From: LH-M37 sp965602855
GTDB taxonomy: Bacteria > Pseudomonadota > Gammaproteobacteria > SZUA-229
Length of the DNA stretch: 47,948 bases
Assembly: GCA_965602855.1 (NCBI GenBank)
Contig: CBFCZV010000021.1
Span: 1 to 47,948, forward strand
Reading direction: 5' to 3'
Shown here: positions 1 through 8,818 of the stretch, in pieces
Position numbering within the stretch: the stretch's first letter is position 1
How the letters are laid out: every line of letters begins with the position of its first letter
Made by a program: the position numbers and the translations under genes
Notes under the pieces: model-generated
Seen by the model: the letters and a program-made list of their open reading frames with translations, nothing else
Database searches by the model: none
What the model was told of the DNA's origin: nothing

Positions 1-1
1 A

Positions 2-1408
2 GCCGATGATCAGGTACAAATTTTACACCGTGAAGATTTCAGCCCACTGATTCTGTCCGAAGTAAAACGCGCCACCGGACGCAAACTTGATTTAGCTCCA
101 GCCTCCGACGAACAGTTTGCCGCCTTACTCGCCCAGACTTACGAACAGGGTAGCGACCAGGCCATGGCCATGATGGAAGGCGTCGGCGACGAGCTCAATC
201 TCGATGAGCTTGCCGGCTCACTGGAACCCGAAGACCTGATGGAGGCTGATGATGACGCCCCCATTATTCGTCTTATCAATGCCTTACTCACCGAGGCCAT
301 CAAGGTCGATGCCTCAGATATTCACATCGAGCCCTTTGAAACTCGGATGCGAGTACGTTTTCGTGTCGACGGCATGCTACGTGAAATTTTGACACCACCC
401 AGCAATATTGCTCCACTGGTGATTTCACGTATCAAGGTCATGGCCAAGCTAGATATTGCTGAAAAGCGCCTGCCGCAGGATGGCCGCATCTCGTTGCGCG
501 TCGCGGGTCGTTCCGTCGATGTGCGTGTTTCCACCCTTCCCTCAGGCCATGGTGAACGCGTGGTTATGCGTCTGCTCGATAAACAGGCCGGGCGACTGGA
601 TCTGGAACAGCTCGGCATGTCCAAAACAGCCAGCAATGATCTCAATACACTGCTACACAAACCGCACGGCATTATTCTGGTCACCGGCCCTACAGGCTCG
701 GGTAAAACCACCACGCTTTATGCCGGACTGTCACGACTCAATGTTAAATCCCGGAATATCCTGACCGTCGAAGATCCCATTGAGTACTACATCGATGGCA
801 TCGGCCAGACTCAGGTGAATACCAAAGTTGATATGACTTTTGCCCGCGGCCTACGCTCCATCCTTCGACAGGATCCTGATGTGGTCATGATCGGTGAGAT
901 TCGTGACCTCGAAACTGCATCAATTGCAGTACAGGCCAGTTTGACCGGCCATCTGGTGCTATCTACCCTGCATACCAACACCGCCGTCGGTGCCATTACC
1001 CGATTACGCGACATGGGTGTCGAGCCCTTCCTGCTGGCCTCCAGCCTGGTTGGCGTGCTGGCGCAACGACTGGTGCGCAACCTCTGCCCAAATTGCAAAA
1101 AGCCACACACACCCACCGACAGTGAACGTGAATGGCTGGGCATGAGGGCCGATGATATCTCCGAGATCTATACTGCTAAAGGCTGTGATGCGTGCAACTA
1201 TCAGGGCTATATCGGTCGTAGTGGCCTGTATGAGCTGGTACCCGTCGATGACACCCTGCTGGACATGATTCACGATGGCGCTGGTGAACACGCCATGGAA
1301 CAATATGCCCGAAAAAAATCCCCCAGCCTGCGCCAGGATGGCCGACGCATGATTCTGAAAGGCATCACCTCGCTCGAAGAAGTTATCCGCGTTAGCCGCG
1401 AAGATTAA
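2..1408 (+). CDS. gspE: Type II secretion ATPase GspE (5' end outside window)
   Basis: The reading frame is open from base 2, so the gene begins before the window; the ATG at 164 is internal. 468 residues are visible, against roughly 500-570 for the family. GspE is the cytoplasmic hexameric ATPase that powers pseudopilus assembly in type II secretion. Visible parts are the end of the N-terminal GspE domain (ATGRKLDLAPASDEQFAALL), Walker A GPTGSGKT at about 686-709, the Asp box after it, Walker B VVMIGEIRD and the His box (STLHTNTAVGAITRL). A CPNC...CDAC four-cysteine zinc motif near the C-terminus separates GspE from PilT and PilU. gspF follows after 8 bases. PilB-type ATPases share the core, but the gspF-N context settles the call. 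Confidence 0.96.
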   Translation, partial: ADDQVQILHREDFSPLILSEVKRATGRKLDLAPASDEQFAALLAQTYEQGSDQAMAMMEGVGDELNLDELAGSLEPEDLMEADDDAPIIRLINALLTEAIKVDASDIHIEPFETRMRVRFRVDGMLREILTPPSNIAPLVISRIKVMAKLDIAEKRLPQDGRISLRVAGRSVDVRVSTLPSGHGERVVMRLLDKQAGRLDLEQLGMSKTASNDLNTLLHKPHGIILVTGPTGSGKTTTLYAGLSRLNVKSRNILTVEDPIEYYIDGIGQTQVNTKVDMTFARGLRSILRQDPDVVMIGEIRDLETASIAVQASLTGHLVLSTLHTNTAVGAITRLRDMGVEPFLLASSLVGVLAQRLVRNLCPNCKKPHTPTDSEREWLGMRADDISEIYTAKGCDACNYQGYIGRSGLYELVPVDDTLLDMIHDGAGEHAMEQYARKKSPSLRQDGRRMILKGITSLEEVIRVSRED

Positions 1409-1416
1409 GATAAACC

Positions 1417-2652
1417 ATGGCTGCTTTCGAATACATTGCCCTGGATGCAAAAGGTAAGGAAAAGAAAGGTATCATCGAAGCCGATACCGCCAAACTGGCA
1501 CGCCAGATTCTGCGTGATCAAAGCCTGACTCCCCTGCAAATCGATAACACCAAAGCTTCGGGGAAAAAATCAGAAAAAGACACCACACAATCCGGCAGCT
1601 CCAAATTATTTCAACGCGGTATCAATTCAACCGAACTGGCGCTGATCACCCGACAACTGGCAACACTGGTGCAGGCTGCTTTGCCACTGGAAGAAACACT
1701 GGCCGCAGTGGCTAATCAATCAGACAAACCGCGCATCAGAACCATGATGTACGCGATACGCTCAAAAGTAATGGAAGGTCATACACTGGCTGTTGGCATG
1801 GCCGAGTTTCCCAAGGTCTTCTCACAGCTTTTTTGTGCCACTATCGACGCTGGCGAAAAATCCGGTCATCTCGATACCGTGCTGGAACGCCTGGCCGACT
1901 ACACCGAAAATCGACAGGAACTACAGAGCAAGGTCAGTCAGGCCATGATCTATCCCTCCTTCCTGACCATCTTTGCCATTCTCATCGTTGGTTTTCTGAT
2001 GGCCTATGTGGTGCCACAGGTAGTCGCTGTTTTTGATGACATTGGCGAAGAACTACCCGGCCTGACTCTGGGGCTGATCAGCATCAGTGACTTCGTCGTT
2101 AACTACGGCGCCTATGTATTTTTTGTCCTTGTCGCTACCGTCATCGGCCTGAAAATGCTGCTTCGACAGCCCCAGCATCAGGAACGCTATCACCGTTTAT
2201 TACTAAAAATACCCTTGATACAAAAACTGGTACGCGGACTGAACACCGCCCTGTTCACTCGCACCTTCAGCATTCTGGCTGGTAGCGGCGTGACCGCACT
2301 GGAATCCATGAAGATTTCTGCACAGGTAGTGGTCAACCTGCCATTGCGCAACGCCATTCTGGACGCCACCGACCGGGTGCGTGAAGGTAGCGGCATCAGC
2401 AAGGCACTGGAAAGCAGTAAACTGTTCCCGCCCATAACCCTGCAACTCATCGCCAGCGGTGAAAACAGCGGCAAACTCGAAGAAATGCTCAGCCGCGCTT
2501 CCAATCAACTGGAACGCGAACAGGTAACACTGATTGCCTTCATCGTTGGCATCATGGAGCCAATCATCATCAGCGTCATGGGCTTGATGGTATTACTGAT
2601 TGTGCTCGGTATTCTGCTGCCCATCTTTGACCTTAACCAGCTGGTCAAATAA
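1417..2652 (+). CDS. gspF: Type II secretion inner-membrane platform protein GspF
   Basis: 411 residues, the usual GspF length. It is the polytopic platform protein that couples the GspE ATPase to pseudopilin assembly. The sequence shows two repeated cytoplasmic T2SSF domains (about 70-190 and 275-395). Hydrophobic segments lie at about 170-200, 220-245 and the extreme C-terminus (MEPIIISVMGLMVLLIVLGI). The N-terminus MAAFEYIALDAKGKEKKG is typical of GspF. It starts 8 bases after gspE. The last 60 bases overlap, tail to tail, the rhombosortase gene on the other strand. Confidence 0.96.
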   Translation: MAAFEYIALDAKGKEKKGIIEADTAKLARQILRDQSLTPLQIDNTKASGKKSEKDTTQSGSSKLFQRGINSTELALITRQLATLVQAALPLEETLAAVANQSDKPRIRTMMYAIRSKVMEGHTLAVGMAEFPKVFSQLFCATIDAGEKSGHLDTVLERLADYTENRQELQSKVSQAMIYPSFLTIFAILIVGFLMAYVVPQVVAVFDDIGEELPGLTLGLISISDFVVNYGAYVFFVLVATVIGLKMLLRQPQHQERYHRLLLKIPLIQKLVRGLNTALFTRTFSILAGSGVTALESMKISAQVVVNLPLRNAILDATDRVREGSGISKALESSKLFPPITLQLIASGENSGKLEEMLSRASNQLEREQVTLIAFIVGIMEPIIISVMGLMVLLIVLGILLPIFDLNQLVK

Positions 2653-3228
2653 AACTAATAATACCGTCGCCAGTGCACCACCGATGGCGCCATACAAATG
2701 AGAATCTGTGACAACCCGGCCATCAATCAGATCTTCTGAACCCGGCATCACACCATATACAATTTCCCAGATCAGCTTACCAACCAGAATAAGCAAAAAC
2801 ATATAGCCGCTGGCGGGATAAACGCGTATTTCACGCACACCACCATAAATAAGCAGCCCATGCAGCACGCCAGACAAACCCACGTAGTTAGTCACCTCGG
2901 GGTTAAACCAGTACAGACCAACACCGACAAAAACAGCCGAAATGAAAATAACCGACAACCAGTGGAAAACACTGCCATAGCTTCCGAAAAAAAAGATACC
3001 GATGGTTAAACCTGCGATATTCAACATCCAGTGCGTCCAGTTCAGGTGCACCATATTACCGCTCAACAACAACCAGTAGTCGCCACCATCGATCAAAACC
3101 CGATCATAACGCCAGCTCGGCACCTGACCGCTGAACTGCAAATAAGCGCTCAACAATAAAATAAATAACCACAAACCATGATTCCACTGTACAGAAATTC
3201 GGTTTTTGATAGGCAGCTCAAGGTGCAT
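2593..3228 (-). CDS. rrtA: Rhombosortase (rhomboid-family intramembrane serine protease)
   Basis: 211 residues with about six membrane segments. It carries a rhomboid-type catalytic dyad: Ser119 in GLSGVLHG and His177 in DSHLYGAIGG, plus the HLNWTHWMLN segment of the second helix. The short length and motif spacing fit the rhombosortase branch rather than housekeeping GlpG. Rhombosortases cleave proteins ending in a GlyGly-CTERM signal, and known targets include T2SS-exported proteins. The gene lies antisense between gspF and gspG, so it breaks the secretion operon physically. No protein encoded here ends in a recognisable GlyGly-CTERM tail, so its substrates lie elsewhere. A GGAG about 11 bases upstream supports the ATG at 3228. 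Family call strong; subfamily slightly less so. Confidence 0.85.
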   Translation of the reverse strand: MHLELPIKNRISVQWNHGLWLFILLLSAYLQFSGQVPSWRYDRVLIDGGDYWLLLSGNMVHLNWTHWMLNIAGLTIGIFFFGSYGSVFHWLSVIFISAVFVGVGLYWFNPEVTNYVGLSGVLHGLLIYGGVREIRVYPASGYMFLLILVGKLIWEIVYGVMPGSEDLIDGRVVTDSHLYGAIGGALATVLLVLFDQLVKVKDGQQNTEHNQ

Positions 3229-3253
3229 TTGGTACTATTCTCCGAAAGAAAGT

Positions 3254-3268
3254 ATTCATTTAATGAAT
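3254..3268. promoter_or_regulatory. Palindrome in the rhombosortase/gspG divergent gap
   Basis: ATTCAT-TTA-ATGAAT is a perfect six-base inverted repeat. It sits in the 108-base gap between the divergently read rhombosortase gene and gspG, where both need promoters. It could be an operator, but no cognate regulator is recognised, and the AT-rich composition makes chance occurrence plausible. Confidence 0.25.
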
Positions 3269-3336
3269 TTTACAAATTTGGCGCACTCTAACCCGTTGCG
3301 CAGCCACTGGCAAAAATAATATAAGGAGCAGAAAAC

Positions 3337-3777
3337 TTGAAAGCACAAATCAATACCATGAAAACACATCAAAGGGGTTTCACCCTGATCGAACTCATGG
3401 TTGTTATCGTCATCCTTGGTATTCTCGCTGGTGTCGTTGTCCCCAGAATTATGGATAATCCGGACAAAGCACGCGTCGCCAAAGCCAAACACGATATCAC
3501 AGCACTGGAAAGTGCACTGGATGTTTATCGACTGGACAATTTTGTTTACCCAAACACCGATCAGGGACTGGAAGCATTAGTCACTCAGCCTGGCGAAGCA
3601 CCAAACTGGAAGTCTGGTGGTTACATCAAAAAGCTGAAGAAAGACCCCTGGGGTAATGACTACCTATATATGAGCCCTGGACAACACGGCGAAGTGGATA
3701 TTTATTCACTGGGCGCAGATGGTGCTCCCGGTGGTGAAGGCGTATTCGCCGATATTGGTTCATGGGACATTGAATAA
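3337..3777 (+). CDS. gspG: Major pseudopilin GspG
   Basis: 146 residues from a TTG start at 3337. AAGGAG at 3323-3328 has ideal spacing for this TTG; the in-frame ATG at 3358 is an alternative. GspG is the main subunit of the T2SS pseudopilus. The prepilin peptidase site is RG^FTLIELMVV with Glu+5 present, followed by the hydrophobic helix. The C-terminal part (YSLGADGAPGGEGVFADIGS) matches the calcium-binding end of GspG proteins. Because the rhombosortase lies antisense upstream, gspG-N probably use a promoter between 3229 and 3336. Confidence 0.96.
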   Translation: MKAQINTMKTHQRGFTLIELMVVIVILGILAGVVVPRIMDNPDKARVAKAKHDITALESALDVYRLDNFVYPNTDQGLEALVTQPGEAPNWKSGGYIKKLKKDPWGNDYLYMSPGQHGEVDIYSLGADGAPGGEGVFADIGSWDIE

Positions 3778-4354
3778 AACAAAGTTTAATACCCGTTTTA
3801 ATCTTTCAGATTTTAGCAGAGTAGATGGATTTACTCTGCTCGAACTGATGATTGTTATCGTCATTGTCGCAATTCTTTTTTCTTTTGCCACTCTCACCAT
3901 CCGAAGCAATTCCCCCGAAGACCTGATCAAGGAAGAAGCCCATCGACTGCACCGTTTAATCCAGCTGGCGCTTGAAGAAGCCGTGCTAAAAAACACCGAA
4001 TACGGGCTTGAGTTCAAATCAAACAGCTACTGTTTTCTAACCTATACCGGTGACCAATGGCAGGTCATCAGTAACGACAAGCTATTGCGTGAACGTGAAC
4101 TCCCCGATGAAATGGAAATCGAACTTGCCATTGAACAGACTGACATTATCATTGGCGATACTATCGAAACCAACGATGAAGACAGCGACGAAGAAGACGA
4201 AGAAAAAAAAGCCAAACCTCAGGTATTCCTGCTTTCCAGTGAAGAAATTACCCCTGAATTCTCAGCCCGTTTTTCACTCCACGGTATAGAAACCAGCTAC
4301 ATTGTCACTGGCACTATCGATGGCAAAAACGATGTCAAAGCCAGTGACTTCTAA
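3770..4354 (+). CDS. gspH: Minor pseudopilin GspH
   Basis: Minor pseudopilin with a prepilin peptidase site VDG^FTLLELMIVIVIVAIL and Glu+5. The frame is open further upstream. I choose the TTG at 3770, overlapping the gspG stop, because it gives a 20-residue leader; the ATG at 3719 would give 37 residues. No clear ribosome site decides between them. The soluble domain carries an unusual acidic run (NDEDSDEEDEEKKAKPQ, coded around 4170-4220) not expected in the compact GspH fold, probably a surface loop. gspI starts inside its 3' end, so translation is probably coupled. Confidence 0.88.
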   Translation: MNKTKFNTRFNLSDFSRVDGFTLLELMIVIVIVAILFSFATLTIRSNSPEDLIKEEAHRLHRLIQLALEEAVLKNTEYGLEFKSNSYCFLTYTGDQWQVISNDKLLRERELPDEMEIELAIEQTDIIIGDTIETNDEDSDEEDEEKKAKPQVFLLSSEEITPEFSARFSLHGIETSYIVTGTIDGKNDVKASDF

Positions 4355-4727
4355 ACACGTGCACAAAAATTTTAGTCGTGGCTTCACTTTAATCGAAGTG
4401 CTAATCGCGCTCACCATTATCGCCATCTCTCTGGGCGCCATCATGAGTGCTTCGGGTAACCAGGCGCATCAAACCGGCTATCTCAAACAAAAAACACTGG
4501 CGCACTGGGTAGCCATGAATGAGATGACCCAGCTACAGCTAAATAAGGTATGGCCTTCTGTCGGCGAAAAAAAAGGCAGTTCACAGATGGTCAACAATGA
4601 ATGGTTCTGGTTGCGCACCACGAAAAAGACACAGGATGATGATGCCCGTCAGGTCGAGTTCCAGATATTTTTAGATAAAGACAGAAGCAATGGCCTGACC
4701 CGACTCATCGGTTATGTGAACAGATAA
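4332..4727 (+). CDS. gspI: Minor pseudopilin GspI
   Basis: 131 residues from the ATG at 4332, overlapping gspH by 23 bases. Upstream in-frame starts at 4320 (ATG) and 4302 (TTG) are possible. The leader ends SRG^FTLIEVLIALTIIAIS with Glu+5. GspI forms the pseudopilus tip complex with GspJ and GspK. Length and the segment around HWVAMNEMTQLQL (typical A/N-x-N-x-L region) fit GspI. The stop codon abuts the gspJ ATG. Confidence 0.93.
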   Translation: MSKPVTSKHVHKNFSRGFTLIEVLIALTIIAISLGAIMSASGNQAHQTGYLKQKTLAHWVAMNEMTQLQLNKVWPSVGEKKGSSQMVNNEWFWLRTTKKTQDDDARQVEFQIFLDKDRSNGLTRLIGYVNR

Positions 4728-5351
4728 ATGCAGTCTTTAAAGCATCATAAAAGCAATGGCTTTACTCTCATTGAGCTGCTGATCGCTATTGCCGTATTCG
4801 CAGTGATGTCAGTGATGGCTTATGGCGGCCTCAGCCAGATTATCGACAACAACCAGCATTCAAAAAAAGAACTGGAACGACTGCAAGCGGTACAGCGTGC
4901 TGTTTTAATCATCAGCCGTGATTTTACACAAATTATAGAACGTGACATCCGCGATGGTTATGGCAATCCCCAGCCCTTTTTAGATGCCAGTAATGATCTA
5001 GATTATTTGGTTGAATTCACCCGCAATGGACGGCGTAATCCGGCAAAGCTAAAACGCAGCCATTTATTACGCGTTGCCTATCGATTTGAAGATGAACAAC
5101 TCACTCGCCTGTTCTGGACGCAGCTAGATAGAGCTCCGGCAATGGAAGCTTATGAAACCAGCCTGCTTGATAAACTGGAGCGAGTTGAATTGCGCTTCCT
5201 TGATAATGCAGAGGAATGGCACAGTGAATGGCCACCTTTAAATACTAATCAGCCAGCTAATAATGAGCCGATCCGCCTCGCTGCGATCGAGTTCATACTG
5301 GAGCTGAAAGACTGGGGTGAAATTACCCGGCTTTATCAGGTAGGTGGCTGA
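4728..5351 (+). CDS. gspJ: Minor pseudopilin GspJ
   Basis: 207 residues starting on the base after the gspI stop. Prepilin site SNG^FTLIELLIAIAVFAVMSV with Glu+5. Downstream features typical of GspJ are RLQAVQRAVLIISRDFTQI and FTRNGRRNP. It is the largest fold of the I-J-K tip complex. The stop overlaps the gspK start by one base (TGATG), so the pair is likely translationally coupled. Confidence 0.94.
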   Translation: MQSLKHHKSNGFTLIELLIAIAVFAVMSVMAYGGLSQIIDNNQHSKKELERLQAVQRAVLIISRDFTQIIERDIRDGYGNPQPFLDASNDLDYLVEFTRNGRRNPAKLKRSHLLRVAYRFEDEQLTRLFWTQLDRAPAMEAYETSLLDKLERVELRFLDNAEEWHSEWPPLNTNQPANNEPIRLAAIEFILELKDWGEITRLYQVGG

Positions 5352-6289
5352 TGCGATTGCTCTCTTCACAAAAAGGTGTGGCGTTAATCACCGCCTTGTT
5401 GATCGTTGCATTAGCCACGGTGATCAGTGTTGAGCTCAGCACACGTTTACAACTGGATATTCGCCGCACTAGTAACATTATCGCCAGTGATCAAGCTCTG
5501 TTATACATTTTGGAAGCCGAATACTGGTCGCGGCGAATTTTAAAAGCAGACAGAGAAGACAATAATTACGATCATCTGGGCGAAGATTGGGCCATGGAAA
5601 TCCCTCCGCTTCCTGTAGAAGGCGGCAGCATACAGGGTAAATTGAGTGATTTGCAGGCTTGCTTCAATCTAAACTCCCTTTATAGAGACAACAAAATAGA
5701 TACTCTGGCTCAGCAACGTTTTAAACGCCTGATGCAGCAACTGGAAGAACCAACAGGTGTAGACCTGTCACAGCCCATCATTGACTGGATCGATACAGAC
5801 GCTGAAACCACTGTTCCGGATGGCGCTGAAGACGGCTACTATCTCAATCTGGAAAACCCCTATCGTAGTGCTAGTAAAGCACTACTCAGTCTTAGTGAGC
5901 TACGTTTGATCAGAGGCTTTGAAGAAGATGCCACCATCCAGCAAAGTCAGGACTGGCTCTGCGCCTTCGGCCAGTCTGCATCCATCAACGTCAACACCGC
6001 CCCTGAAGAAGTGCTAAAATCACTAGCAGCCGATATTGGAGCAGATACCATTGCCAATATTATCGAGCAAAGAGAAGATGAACCTTCGGAAACATTGCAG
6101 GATTTTCTAAAAACCTACAATCTTTCTGAAATCATAAAGGAAACCGATGGGCTTTCTGTTAGTAGCGATTATTTTCTACTGGAAACCGAAGCCAACATTG
6201 GTCAAGCGAGAAGCCTGATGTACAGCATTATTCAACGAGACAAAGACGGTAACACTGAAGTTCTGGCTCGCTCACAGGGAGCCTATTAG
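5351..6289 (+). CDS. gspK: Minor pseudopilin GspK
   Basis: 312 residues, the normal size for GspK, which is much longer than other pseudopilins. The prepilin-type leader is QKG^VALITALLIVALATVI. Glu+5 is absent, as expected for GspK, which caps the pseudopilus. The large C-terminal region includes SINVNTAPEEVLKSL and a helix-hairpin-helix-like segment, as in the GspK SAM-like domain. One-base overlaps with gspJ and gspL indicate tight operon packing. Confidence 0.95.
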   Translation: MRLLSSQKGVALITALLIVALATVISVELSTRLQLDIRRTSNIIASDQALLYILEAEYWSRRILKADREDNNYDHLGEDWAMEIPPLPVEGGSIQGKLSDLQACFNLNSLYRDNKIDTLAQQRFKRLMQQLEEPTGVDLSQPIIDWIDTDAETTVPDGAEDGYYLNLENPYRSASKALLSLSELRLIRGFEEDATIQQSQDWLCAFGQSASINVNTAPEEVLKSLAADIGADTIANIIEQREDEPSETLQDFLKTYNLSEIIKETDGLSVSSDYFLLETEANIGQARSLMYSIIQRDKDGNTEVLARSQGAY

Positions 6290-7533
6290 TGGCTGACACA
6301 CTGCTCATACACTTTAATCCAAAAGACGCAGACAATGCTGCATGGTCTTTGGTTAATGGTGCAGGAGAACTAGCCACCATGCTTTCTCATGGTTCACTGA
6401 GCGATGCTAGTCCGCTCGCTGCAAATCATAGAACTGTTATTTTACTCGATAGCACAGCAATACACGTCGATTCGATTGAACTACCTATCAAGAACCATCA
6501 AAAGCTGTTGCGTGCCGCACCATTCGCTCTTGAAGAAAAAATCGCTGACGACATCGATGACCTTCATTTTGTTGCAGGCAACACTGCCAGTGACGGTCGC
6601 ACACCAGTTGCAGCCATTAGTCGCAACACTCTGGACGGCATTCTTGAAACATTAAAACAACACAATATTGAACCTGCTGTCATAATCCCGGACGCTCTTT
6701 GCCTGACTGCAAATTCGCAACAATGGTCTGTGCTACTACACGATGATCAGGCCAATATACAGTTTGATACTTTTGATGCCGGTGAATTTGATCGCAATAT
6801 ACTCGCTCTGTTACTTGAGTCAGAGTTACTGAAAGAAGACCGCAAAACACCTGAAAAAATCATCCTGTTTACTGCCGATGGCGATAACATAGATACTCAG
6901 GAAATCAATGACATTATTCCTGATGGCACCGAGCTAATCCGGGTTAGTTACAACACCCATCCTTTAGTTGTCTATTGCGGTGAATATAATCATGCTCTGC
7001 CACTGAACCTTTTACAGGGTGAATACAAGCCAGAATCAAAAACCAGTGTTAACTGGCATCGCTGGCGCTTTGCAGCCTCACTGGCTGTAATATGGTTATG
7101 CTTACATCTTGGCATTACCAGCGTACAGCAACATGCGTTTCAGGACAGTAATAAAAAACTGCAAGTTGAAATTGATAACATCTACAAAAAAGCTTTCCCA
7201 CAGAGCAAGCGTATTGTGAATGCCCGAGTTCAAATGGAACAAAAACTCGACGAACTCAAAGGTATGGGCAAGGGTGGATCAAAAACCAGTTTGATGGCTC
7301 TGCTTTCTGACTCAAGCGCGGCGCTGTCCAGTGAAAAATCTGTCACCATTCAGTCCATCAACTATCGAAACAACACCATTGACATTGAAGTCACGGGTGC
7401 AAACCTACAAAGCATTGAGCAATTAAACAAAAAACTCAACAACATTTCTCTGAAAGCAGAAATTGTTTCTTCTTCCTCAGAGAAAAATCAGGTTAAAGGC
7501 AATATTCGTATCAAGCGTGCAAGTCAGTCATGA
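6289..7533 (+). CDS. gspL: Type II secretion platform protein GspL
   Basis: 414 residues from a GTG start that overlaps the gspK stop by one base. GspL has a cytoplasmic actin-like domain (about 1-250) that binds GspE. One membrane helix follows (WRFAASLAVIWLCLHLGITS, about 259-279), then a periplasmic ferredoxin-like domain that pairs with GspM. The PFALEEKIADDIDDLHFV segment is characteristic of GspL. It overlaps gspM by four bases (ATGA). Confidence 0.93.
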   Translation: MADTLLIHFNPKDADNAAWSLVNGAGELATMLSHGSLSDASPLAANHRTVILLDSTAIHVDSIELPIKNHQKLLRAAPFALEEKIADDIDDLHFVAGNTASDGRTPVAAISRNTLDGILETLKQHNIEPAVIIPDALCLTANSQQWSVLLHDDQANIQFDTFDAGEFDRNILALLLESELLKEDRKTPEKIILFTADGDNIDTQEINDIIPDGTELIRVSYNTHPLVVYCGEYNHALPLNLLQGEYKPESKTSVNWHRWRFAASLAVIWLCLHLGITSVQQHAFQDSNKKLQVEIDNIYKKAFPQSKRIVNARVQMEQKLDELKGMGKGGSKTSLMALLSDSSAALSSEKSVTIQSINYRNNTIDIEVTGANLQSIEQLNKKLNNISLKAEIVSSSSEKNQVKGNIRIKRASQS

Positions 7534-8036
7534 AACAGCAACTCGAAACTTTTAATCTCTGGTATAGCAGCCTACCAACACGCGACAGAAACCTACTCAT
7601 CATCATTTCAACTCTACTGTTTATAACCCTGTTTTATCTCATAGTCTGGGAGCCTATACATCAGGGGCATGACCAGCAGCAACAGAAACTTAAATCACAA
7701 CAGGATATTTACGCCTGGATGCAGTCAGCCTCCAATGAAGTAATATCTCTTAAAGGCGCTGGTGCAGGCGCTAGAAAAGCAGCCAGCAATAAACCTATTG
7801 CATTAATTCTCGAAAACAGCGCAAAAATTTCTGGCTTAAAACAACACATCAATAAGATTGAGTCATCGGGCAAAAGTGGCGCCCGTGTCAAGATCGACTC
7901 AGCTTCTTTTGATCAACTGTTAGTCTGGCTCAATACACTGGAACAACAACACGGCGTGACCATTACAACCGCCAGCATCGAACGTAACGACGAGGCTGGC
8001 ACAGTTAGCGCACGTCTCTCCTTTGAAAAGATTTAA
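7530..8036 (+). CDS. gspM: Type II secretion platform protein GspM
   Basis: 168 residues. A short cytoplasmic tail ending in the typical LPTRDRNLL segment is followed by one membrane helix (LLIIISTLLFITLFYLIVWE) and a periplasmic ferredoxin-like domain. It binds and stabilises GspL in the inner-membrane platform. It overlaps gspL by four bases and gspN by one. Size, topology and position all agree. Confidence 0.93.
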   Translation: MKQQLETFNLWYSSLPTRDRNLLIIISTLLFITLFYLIVWEPIHQGHDQQQQKLKSQQDIYAWMQSASNEVISLKGAGAGARKAASNKPIALILENSAKISGLKQHINKIESSGKSGARVKIDSASFDQLLVWLNTLEQQHGVTITTASIERNDEAGTVSARLSFEKI

Positions 8037-8806
8037 TGAAAATAAAATACTACATAATCACGGGCACATTAGCTCTGGGCTTTTTTTTCGTCAGCAACAT
8101 ACCCGCAGCATTTGTTGTCAACGCATTCAAAGACCAGTCTTCACAGATTAAAATACAGAACGTAAGCGGCACATTGTGGCAGGGTTCTGCTCAGCAAGTT
8201 ACTATTCAATCAAAACATGTTTTAAAAGATGTGAACTGGTCTGTCTGCGTTAGCCAGTTATTAATGGCCAAAGCCTGTGTTGAATTTAATGCCAGCTATA
8301 ACAAAAACCCGTTAAGCGGCCAGATAAGTACAGGCATGAATAAAAACATACAGGCAAAAAATATCAAAACCGCCATAAGCGCAAAAGCCCTTAGTCAAAT
8401 AATCACCATACCAATGGGTGAAATTGACGGTGATATTTCTGTCGACCTTGAAACATTAAACTGGCAACAGGGAGGCATCCCTTCTGCCACTGGCGTTATA
8501 AAATGGGACAGGGCCAGCGTGACTATTGCAGAAACAGCTCAGTTAGGCGATATAACAATTACGCTAAGTGAATCAGAAGATAACCCAGTGAATGCTGAAA
8601 TCACCAATCAGGGCGGACAGCTCTCAATAGATGGTCAGGCGACTCTGGATGAGAAAACAAAATACAATCTTGATTTAAACTTCAAACCCAATAACAAGGC
8701 CAGTAAAAACCTTAAGGGTAGTTTAAACCTGTTTGCCAAACCTCAGGGGAATGGCAGCTTTGCTTTAAAAAACAGCGGCAATCTTAAACAACTCGGTCTG
8801 ATGTAG
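8036..8806 (+). CDS. gspN: Type II secretion protein GspN
   Basis: 256 residues with one N-terminal membrane anchor (about 5-28) and a beta-rich periplasmic domain, the GspN layout. The segment SGTLWQGSAQQVTI is typical. GspN occurs in only some type II systems and is often dispensable where tested. It overlaps the gspM stop by one base and is the last secretion gene of the run. I see no U-rich terminator hairpin before the next gene 12 bases away. Confidence 0.88.
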   Translation: MKIKYYIITGTLALGFFFVSNIPAAFVVNAFKDQSSQIKIQNVSGTLWQGSAQQVTIQSKHVLKDVNWSVCVSQLLMAKACVEFNASYNKNPLSGQISTGMNKNIQAKNIKTAISAKALSQIITIPMGEIDGDISVDLETLNWQQGGIPSATGVIKWDRASVTIAETAQLGDITITLSESEDNPVNAEITNQGGQLSIDGQATLDEKTKYNLDLNFKPNNKASKNLKGSLNLFAKPQGNGSFALKNSGNLKQLGLM

Positions 8807-8818
8807 ATATAAGTAGCA

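Noticed and set aside
3296..3322. TTGCGC...ATATAA promoter-like sequence before gspG
   Set aside because: The -10 would abut the ribosome site, leaving transcription to begin at or after AAGGAG; not usable.
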